A stretch of DNA of 57,347 nucleotides, taken from Geminisphaera colitermitum TAV2 (GTDB lineage: Bacteria; Verrucomicrobiota; Verrucomicrobiia; Opitutales; Opitutaceae). Below, piece by piece: positions 52,559 through 57,347 of this stretch (positions are counted from its first letter, which is position 1; each line of letters starts with the position of its first letter). The stretch lies in the NCBI RefSeq assembly GCF_000171235.2, contig NZ_ABEA03000160.1, forward strand, positions 1 to 57,347, given 5' to 3'. The notes beneath the pieces are model-generated. The model was not told the origin of the DNA and did not search any database. It saw only the letters and a list, made by a program, of their open reading frames with translations. A program made the position numbers and the translations under genes.

Positions 52559-53305
52559 ATGGACATCCCACGAATATTCAACGTCACTGAAAGTGCTCAC
52601 CGTATCCACAACCCGATCACACCCAAAAAGCTCGCTACTCTCGGCGCTGCGCTGCGTCTGGAATCGGGGACCCGAGTGCTTGACCTCGGCAGCGGTTCGG
52701 GGGAGATGCTATGCACTTGGGCACGCGATCACGGCGTCATCGGCACCGGCATCGACATGAGCCAGTTGTTCACCGGGCAAGCGAAACGCCGCGCTGAAGA
52801 ACTCGGCGTCACCGATCAAGTCCAGTTCATCCATGGCGATGCTGCCGGCTATGTCTCTGACGAGAAGGTCAGTGTGGCAGCCTGTGTCGGTGCCACTTGG
52901 ATCGCCGGGGGAGTCGTCGGCACAATCGAGCTTCTGGCGCGGAGCCTGCGCACCGGAGGGATCATCCTCATCGGCGAGCCCTATTGGCGGCAGTTACCGC
53001 CGACGGAAGATGTGGCCAAGGGGTGTCTTGCCAACTCAATCTCCGACTTTCTCATGCTTCCAGGACTTCTCGCGTCTTTCGGCCACCTTGGCTACGATGT
53101 CGTTGAAATGGTTCTGGCTGACCAAGACGGCTGGGACAGGTACGAGGCGGCCAAATGGCTCACCATGCGCCGATGGCTTGAAGCCAATCCCGACGACGAG
53201 TTCGCGAAAGATGTGCGAGCCAAACTAACCTCGGAACCCGAGCGCTACGCTGCTTACACGCGTGAATACCTGGGCTGGGGCGTGTTCGCGCTGATGAGGC
53301 GGTGA
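52559..53305 (+). CDS. class I SAM-dependent methyltransferase
   Basis: 248 residues from ATG 52559. Rossmann-fold methyltransferase: RVLDLGSGSGEMLCTWARDH (motif I), GTGIDMSQLFTGQAKRRAEE (motif II), VQFIHGDAAGYVSDEKVSVA, and a later TIELLARSLRTGGIILIGEP. The nucleophile-free, SAM-binding type; the substrate is not assignable. The frame is open upstream to 52067, but that overlaps the DUF456 gene. It is 45 bp downstream of that gene. Confidence 0.87.
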   Translation: MDIPRIFNVTESAHRIHNPITPKKLATLGAALRLESGTRVLDLGSGSGEMLCTWARDHGVIGTGIDMSQLFTGQAKRRAEELGVTDQVQFIHGDAAGYVSDEKVSVAACVGATWIAGGVVGTIELLARSLRTGGIILIGEPYWRQLPPTEDVAKGCLANSISDFLMLPGLLASFGHLGYDVVEMVLADQDGWDRYEAAKWLTMRRWLEANPDDEFAKDVRAKLTSEPERYAAYTREYLGWGVFALMRR

Positions 53306-53393
53306 TGAGGGGATTACCAAGCGAAGATGAAAAAGAGGTCTGACGTGAGGCCAGACCCTGCAAAGGCATCACATCATGTGATAATTTTTTTAT

Positions 53394-53510
53394 GGGAACT
53401 TCTAAAAATTCCTGAGAACCGGACAAAACAGGCCACGGAGGGCACGGAGGTCTACTTTTCCCGCAGCGGGAAAAGTGCCCTCTGTATCCGCGCCCCGCGT
53501 CTTCGCGTGA
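53394..53510. repeat. 115-bp dispersed repeat, copy A
   Basis: Begins GGGAACTTCTAAAAATTCC, then AGAACCGGACAAAACAGGCC, CGGAGGTCTACTTTTCCCGC and AAGTGCCCTCTGT. Nearly identical to 56314-56430; the left end also occurs at 50651. Contains a CTTTTCCCGC/GCGGGAAAAG hairpin. Confidence 0.85.
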
Positions 53511-53520
53511 AATTTTTTGA

Positions 53521-54097
53521 AAGGGGAAGGATTTTGACCCTCTGCATGGCCTTTTTTTGAAGATTTTTGAAGAAAATTTCTAATAACTAGCAATCCCGAT
53601 TTCTTAATTTACGTAATTTTTAGACCCGCCTCATGCTGTATCCATAAATTACTTACGTCCATTAGGGAAAGCCAGCGAAAAGCACATGACATCCATCACA
53701 ACAAACTCCTCATTTCTTCCCGTTTTTGAGCCATCTTCAAATTACGTAACTCAAAACAATGGTGAGGCTTGATCAGGTCTTTTACCGACTCCCTTGGTTC
53801 TTTTTTTTCTGCTACAGTCTGCCCTCGTTTTACAAAAACAGCCATTTCCGCTTTCGCTCAGATGCATCTCTCTTCCCTTCTGACACCCTTCGCCACCACG
53901 GCAAACAGGTCGCAGGGAATTTGCACCTATTTAGTTAATGATTAAATGGATAGCAATAGGACTTTCACGCAAGGCTGCGTCGGCACCACCCGACCCATTG
54001 GGAGGCCCTCCGAGTCCTTTGCCAAGCCCTCCGCATTCTTTGGCACCGCAACCACCCTGTCAGGTGAATCAGGCGCAACCACTACACTCGCAACACG
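53521..54097. other. AT-rich intergenic region
   Basis: No gene recognised. It is clearly more AT-rich than the rest and contains several ATTACGTAA-type palindromes (around 53608 and 53741). Nothing gene-like was seen on either strand. It could be decayed sequence or a regulatory region upstream of the fragment at 54098. Confidence 0.5.
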
Positions 54098-54469
54098 ATG
54101 ACCAGTGAAACAATGAACAATAAACAACTGATGTTAAGCAGGCGGAGCAAGGAGCAACGGCGGCAGTCGCGCTCCTTTTCAAACCATGACGAGGACGCCT
54201 CTATCGACATCCCGCTAATGACGGTGGGCGACATTGACAACCGCGTCGATAGGAACAGCGGCTACGGCTCTGTGAGCTACGAGTATCAGATCGGCAAGTA
54301 TGGGGTGACGAACGGGCAATATGCGGCGTTTTTGAACGCTGTGGATAGCACCAGTGCGAATACGCATCAGCTCTGCAACAGCAACATGAGTAGCGAGCAG
54401 AATGGAGGCATCACGCGGAATATAAACTCATCTTATTATGAGTCTTCCGTTCCTTCAGCCCTCAATTAA
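54098..54469 (+). pseudogene. fragment of a sulfatase-modifying-factor (FGE/SUMF1) domain protein
   Basis: 123 codons. Residues 40-115 (IPLMTVGDIDNRVDRNSGYG, SYEYQIGKYGVTNGQYAAFL, NAVDS) match the beginning of an SUMF1/FGE domain of the PEP-CTERM-associated type. A normal signal peptide is missing; the N-terminus (MLSRRSKEQRRQSRSFSNHD) is unlike one. The frame stops at 54469 after only the first third of the domain, where the leader of the next gene begins. Truncated at both ends. Confidence 0.65.
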
Positions 54470-54485
54470 CCGGATACCCGTTATC

Positions 54486-56288
54486 ATGAAAAAGAACACA
54501 TCGCATTTCCGTCTTCGTTTTCATTTCCGGTGCCTGCGCACCGTTTGGGTCATTGCCGTCCTCGGCGCGGTTTTCCTCGCGACCCTGCCCGCCAGCCTCC
54601 GAGCCACGGCTTATTGGATGAATAACAAGATCAACGACGTTGCCCCCGTCATCGGAGCCAACGCTTTTTACGAGGCCGGCATCTATGGCCAGAACGCCAC
54701 CGCGGCCAATATCGAGGGTGGCAACCCCGACCTCACCTTCGAATCGCTCCGCCACGTGGACTCCGGCAACCTCTTTGTCCCGACCGGCGCCACCTCCACG
54801 GCCAACGATCATGCCACCTGGGTGTCCCAGTTCATCGCGGGACGTCCGCTAACCGGCGACGCTGCGAACAACAGGACCGTGCGCACCGGCATCGCCAGCG
54901 AGGCCACACTCTACGCCGCCTCCATCTCCAAAGCGCCAGTGGGGACGGACGGAACTTTTTCTACCACCCCCGCAATCATTCGCAGCGCCTACACCCGGTA
55001 TTTTGTCACCACCCCCGTGGATGTCATCAACAGCAGTTGGGGCGGGAGCATGAACCACAACGGCAACTACGAAAGCAGCCAGATCACCCGCATTGTAGAC
55101 AATCTGGCGGCCCGCAACCCGCACACCACGATGGTGGTGGCCGCAGGCAACGACGGCGGGCCCGCCAGCGGCAAGACGAGCACCGTCAGCAGCCCGGCCA
55201 ATGGTTTTAATGTGATCTCCGTTGGCGCGATGACGATCACCGCTGGTGGCGAATATGGTAGTATTACCTCGTTCAGCAGCCGCGGCCCGGTCAATGTTTT
55301 CAACCCGAATACTAGGGCGATTGTCGGCCAGCGCGCCGCCGTGCACATCGTGGCTCCGGGGGATGATATCGTAGTAAAAATTGAAGGCTCCAGTGTTTTT
55401 TACGGTGACGGCACCAGCTTTGCCGCGCCGATTGTGGCTGGCGGCGTGGCACTCATGGCCAGCGCCAGCCGTGACTTGGCGGACAAAGACACATGGAGCG
55501 CGCAAAAAGCCGAGGACGCCCGCGACTCGCGCGTCATCCGGGCCGTGCTCATGAACTCCGCCCAAAAAATCACTGGCTGGAACAACAACACGACGACCAC
55601 CACCATCGCCACCTCTGCGGGCACTTTCTCCCCTGCCGGCACATGGAGCAACGTGCGGGTAACCACGCAGGCTCTCGATTACAATCTGGGGGCTGGTGCG
55701 CTCGACCTCGCGGAGACGTATCGCCAATACACCGGCGCCGACGGCGGCAACAACTGGACGCTCGACACGGTCTCCAAGGCGACGGATGCCGGTGCCGCGC
55801 CCTTCTCGCAAACCTATGCCTTCGACACCTCCGTTTCCGCGCAGGACACCATCACGCTTACCCTCTCCTGGTTCGCCATCTATTCCGATACTTACAACAC
55901 CACGTTCGATGATTACTTCACAAACATAGGCAATGAGCTGGAAGCGCTGGCCAACCTCGACCTTCAGTTGTGGAGCCTGACTCGGGAAGGGGGAGAGTTC
56001 GACCAGCTCCTGGCCGTCTCCATGACCGGGGTGGACACCGTGGAACACCTCACCTACACCCTTGCCGACGGCATTGCGGACCAGTGGCTGGCGGTGGTCG
56101 TTGTCCACGAGGGCATGGTGTTCGACACGCGGACCGGTGCCGCTGCCGACTCCCTGACGACGTATGCGATGGCGTCCAGCCATGCGTTTGGGGCCTACGC
56201 TTATTCCGCGGTCCCGGAGCCTGCCACTGTGGCCCTGTTGCTGGGCGGTGGGGTGCTGGTCTTCGTCAGCGTCCGTCGCCGACGGTAA
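54486..56288 (+). CDS. PEP-CTERM subtilisin-like serine peptidase (S8)
   Basis: 600 residues. Signal peptide MKKNTSHFRLRFHFRCLRTV to SLRATA. S8 domain: His in NDHATWVSQFIAG, oxyanion asparagine in MVVAAGNDGGPASGKTS, nucleophile in YGDGTSFAAPIVAGGVAL. The segment where the catalytic aspartate is expected reads TAANIEGGNPDL, so a glutamate may replace it. The C-terminal beta domain (TLTLSWFAIYSDTYNTTFDD) is followed by the sorting signal VPEPATVALLLGGGVLVFVS and VRRRR. Exported and probably anchored at the outer surface by the exosortase system. Flanked on both sides by the 115-bp repeat. Confidence 0.9.
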   Translation: MKKNTSHFRLRFHFRCLRTVWVIAVLGAVFLATLPASLRATAYWMNNKINDVAPVIGANAFYEAGIYGQNATAANIEGGNPDLTFESLRHVDSGNLFVPTGATSTANDHATWVSQFIAGRPLTGDAANNRTVRTGIASEATLYAASISKAPVGTDGTFSTTPAIIRSAYTRYFVTTPVDVINSSWGGSMNHNGNYESSQITRIVDNLAARNPHTTMVVAAGNDGGPASGKTSTVSSPANGFNVISVGAMTITAGGEYGSITSFSSRGPVNVFNPNTRAIVGQRAAVHIVAPGDDIVVKIEGSSVFYGDGTSFAAPIVAGGVALMASASRDLADKDTWSAQKAEDARDSRVIRAVLMNSAQKITGWNNNTTTTTIATSAGTFSPAGTWSNVRVTTQALDYNLGAGALDLAETYRQYTGADGGNNWTLDTVSKATDAGAAPFSQTYAFDTSVSAQDTITLTLSWFAIYSDTYNTTFDDYFTNIGNELEALANLDLQLWSLTREGGEFDQLLAVSMTGVDTVEHLTYTLADGIADQWLAVVVVHEGMVFDTRTGAAADSLTTYAMASSHAFGAYAYSAVPEPATVALLLGGGVLVFVSVRRRR

Positions 56289-56313
56289 TGGGCATCAGAG
56301 CCCTTTCAAGAAA

Positions 56314-56430
56314 GGGAACTTCTAAAAATTCCCAAGAACCGGACAAAACAGGCCACGGAGGACACGGAGGTCTACTTTTCCCGCAGCGGAGAAAAGTGCC
56401 CTCTGTGTCCGAGCTCCGCAAAGCCATCCC
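56314..56430. repeat. 115-bp dispersed repeat, copy B
   Basis: Nearly identical to 53394-53510 and in the same orientation; 26 bp after the subtilase stop. Confidence 0.85.
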
Positions 56431-56476
56431 GAAAAATCGTGCGCAAAAGCGTATGGTTTCCCGATGGCACGACTGG

Positions 56477-56559
56477 TTTCCCGCCACGGCGCAACGGACG
56501 CCACGCTGAGAGGCACCCGCAGGTTGATGGCGTTGCACCCGTTGCGCCGTGGCGGGAAA
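56477..56559. repeat. perfect 21-bp inverted repeat
   Basis: Arms at 56477-56497 and 56539-56559 (TTTCCCGCCACGGCGCAACG at the left start), loop 41 bases. Lies between repeat copy B and MITE copy 3. No T-run. Confidence 0.8.
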
Positions 56560-56577
56560 TCCTGTCTTTATTCGTGT

Positions 56578-56760
56578 CTAGAGCATTTTCAGTTGAGTTG
56601 TATCCGTTGTCTTGGCGGTAGGGAGGCCTCTCCGAGGCCTCCGTTGTGTGTGGTGAGAGGATGCGAAATTCATAGGTGGTTGGAGCGTGGTTTCGGAGGC
56701 CTCGGAGAGGCCTCCCTACCAGGTATCAAATGGCTACAGTTTAAAAGAAAATGCTCTAGA
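56578..56760. mobile_element. hairpin MITE, copy 3 (most complete)
   Basis: 183 bp with terminal inverted repeats CTAGAGCATTTTC / GAAAATGCTCTAG and TA at both ends, consistent with a TA target duplication. Inner inverted repeats GGTAGGGAGGCCTCTCCGAG. Same family as 44961-45141 in the opposite orientation. Confidence 0.85.
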
Positions 56761-56770
56761 GAATGTCAGC

Positions 56771-57005
56771 ATGGCGAAAGATCAACACCGTCACGACATT
56801 TCGGACCGAGTTTGGAGCGTTCTGGAGCCGCTGCTACCTGGAAGGAAAGGAGCGTGGGGAGGGGTGGCGGAGGACAACCGCAAGTTCCTCAACGCGGTTC
56901 TGTGGATTTTACGCACTGGTGCGCCTTGGAGGGATCTTCCAGAGGATTACGGAGGGTGGAGCAACACGCACAGGCGTTTTTGTCGCTGGAGAGACAAGGG
57001 GCATT
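56771..57005 (+). pseudogene. IS5-family transposase, 3'-truncated
   Basis: 78 codons of an IS5-type transposase N-terminus (DUF4096 type): HDISDRVWSVLEPLLPGRKG, RKFLNAVLWILRTGAPWRDL, PEDYGGWSNTHRRFCRW. The match ends near 57005, and the rest of the catalytic domain is missing. The frame continues to 57103 without similarity. It starts 10 bp after MITE copy 3, so the MITE may be a derivative of, or inserted beside, the same IS. Confidence 0.8.
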
Positions 57006-57347
57006 GTCCGCAACGGAAGCGGGCCACTCAAGCGACACGGGGGCCTGATCAAGATAAACGTTCACGCGCCCGCGCCGGGACATGGTGGACATGGGCACGG
57101 TGATGCGTTCGCCGTCCGCGCCACTGAGGATCATCGCACCGGAAAGGGTGTCGTGAGCGGCGGAGGGAAAACGGAAGGCGGAGCTGATTTCCCAATTGCC
57201 GGGCGGCAGGCCGGGCGGCAACGCGGAGGTGGTCGTCTCCACGAGGAAGCCGAGCAGGCGCGGCGCGGTGGTGGCATCGGTGGTGGCATCAACCGGGGCG
57301 GATGCGACAGGTCCATCAATAGGTGTGAAGGTCACGCGGTGGATGGC
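56889..57347 (-). CDS. partial ORF of unknown function, runs off the window
   Basis: The reading frame enters from the right edge (IHRVTFTPIDGPVASAPVD) and includes LGFLVETTTSALPPGLPPGN, ISSAFRFPSAAHDTLSG and SRRGRVNVYLDQAPVSLEWP. It then runs into the IS5 fragment on the opposite strand and stops at 56889. The part beyond about 57005 is probably genuine; the rest is an antisense extension. The gene is likely truncated by the IS. No family recognised. Confidence 0.4.
   Translation of the reverse strand, partial: AIHRVTFTPIDGPVASAPVDATTDATTAPRLLGFLVETTTSALPPGLPPGNWEISSAFRFPSAAHDTLSGAMILSGADGERITVPMSTMSRRGRVNVYLDQAPVSLEWPASVADNAPCLSSDKNACACCSTLRNPLEDPSKAHQCVKSTEPR

Noticed and set aside
1-57347. 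tRNA, rRNA or replication origin
   Set aside because: No cloverleaf with a T-loop GGTTCRA pattern, no rRNA-like sequence and no DnaA-box cluster noticed on reading both strands; a covariance-model scan would be decisive.

Overview
The window looks like part of the chromosome of a GC-rich Verrucomicrobiota bacterium, most likely of the family Opitutaceae. This is inferred from the gene repertoire: PEP-CTERM surface proteins, a pseudopilin-type protein beside glycosidases, a XylR-type regulator with an AraC DNA-binding domain, a PTS-EIIA/diadenylate cyclase fusion and a DUF3516 helicase. No rRNA or tRNA gene and no CRISPR array was found.

Layout. 1-5.2 kb: five surface-polysaccharide glycosyltransferases on both strands. 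5.2-5.9 kb: a VapBC-like toxin-antitoxin pair. 6.0-7.9 kb: two sugar ABC permeases. 8.3-12.8 kb: housekeeping genes (DUF3574 lipoprotein, trmO, ArsC/Spx-like protein, FKBP isomerase, aroK, queG). 12.8-15.5 kb: an AraC regulator divergent from ThuA and Gfo/Idh genes. 15.5-17.9 kb: EIIA-diadenylate cyclase, nuoA, ybeY. 18.2-19.7 kb: a nested coiled-coil and lysine-rich locus. 19.9-27.0 kb: M20 peptidase, BlaR1/BlaI pair with palindromic operators, Ski2-like helicase. 27-32.5 kb: cysK, an RG-rich protein, an RHH protein, an aminotransferase. 32.7-42.5 kb: a polysaccharide-use island with a XylR-type regulator, a BNR_4 propeller protein, a pseudopilin, a PEP-CTERM protein, a glycosidase remnant and a GH2 enzyme. 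42.8-53.3 kb: gltA, DUF2937, a Kef-type antiporter, a catalytically dead transposase-like protein, nadE, purE, DUF3568, DUF456 and a methyltransferase. 53.4-57.3 kb: repeats, a sulfatase-modifying-factor fragment, a PEP-CTERM subtilase, a MITE, an IS5 fragment and a partial ORF.

The most unusual signal is a dispersed family of 17 homopolymeric tracts of 9-20 C or G. Eleven of them share the form CCT-C(n), with an interrupting T just 5' of the C run. They lie inside genes (including nadE, ybeY, trmO and queG), between genes, and in the loops of two hairpins. In a GT9 glycosyltransferase gene and in queG the reading frame breaks exactly at such a tract, so length change, transcript slippage or sequencing error would decide whether the protein is made.

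The second main signal is a set of four sites in the polysaccharide island. Each carries a direct repeat CTNNGCAMA (one with a mismatch) spaced exactly 21 bp, as expected for an AraC-type activator. They mark a probable regulon of the adjacent XylR-type protein. A third is a hairpin MITE with TA ends, present three times, which supplies the stop codon of two neighbouring genes. One of those is an IS481-like protein that has lost all three acidic catalytic residues.
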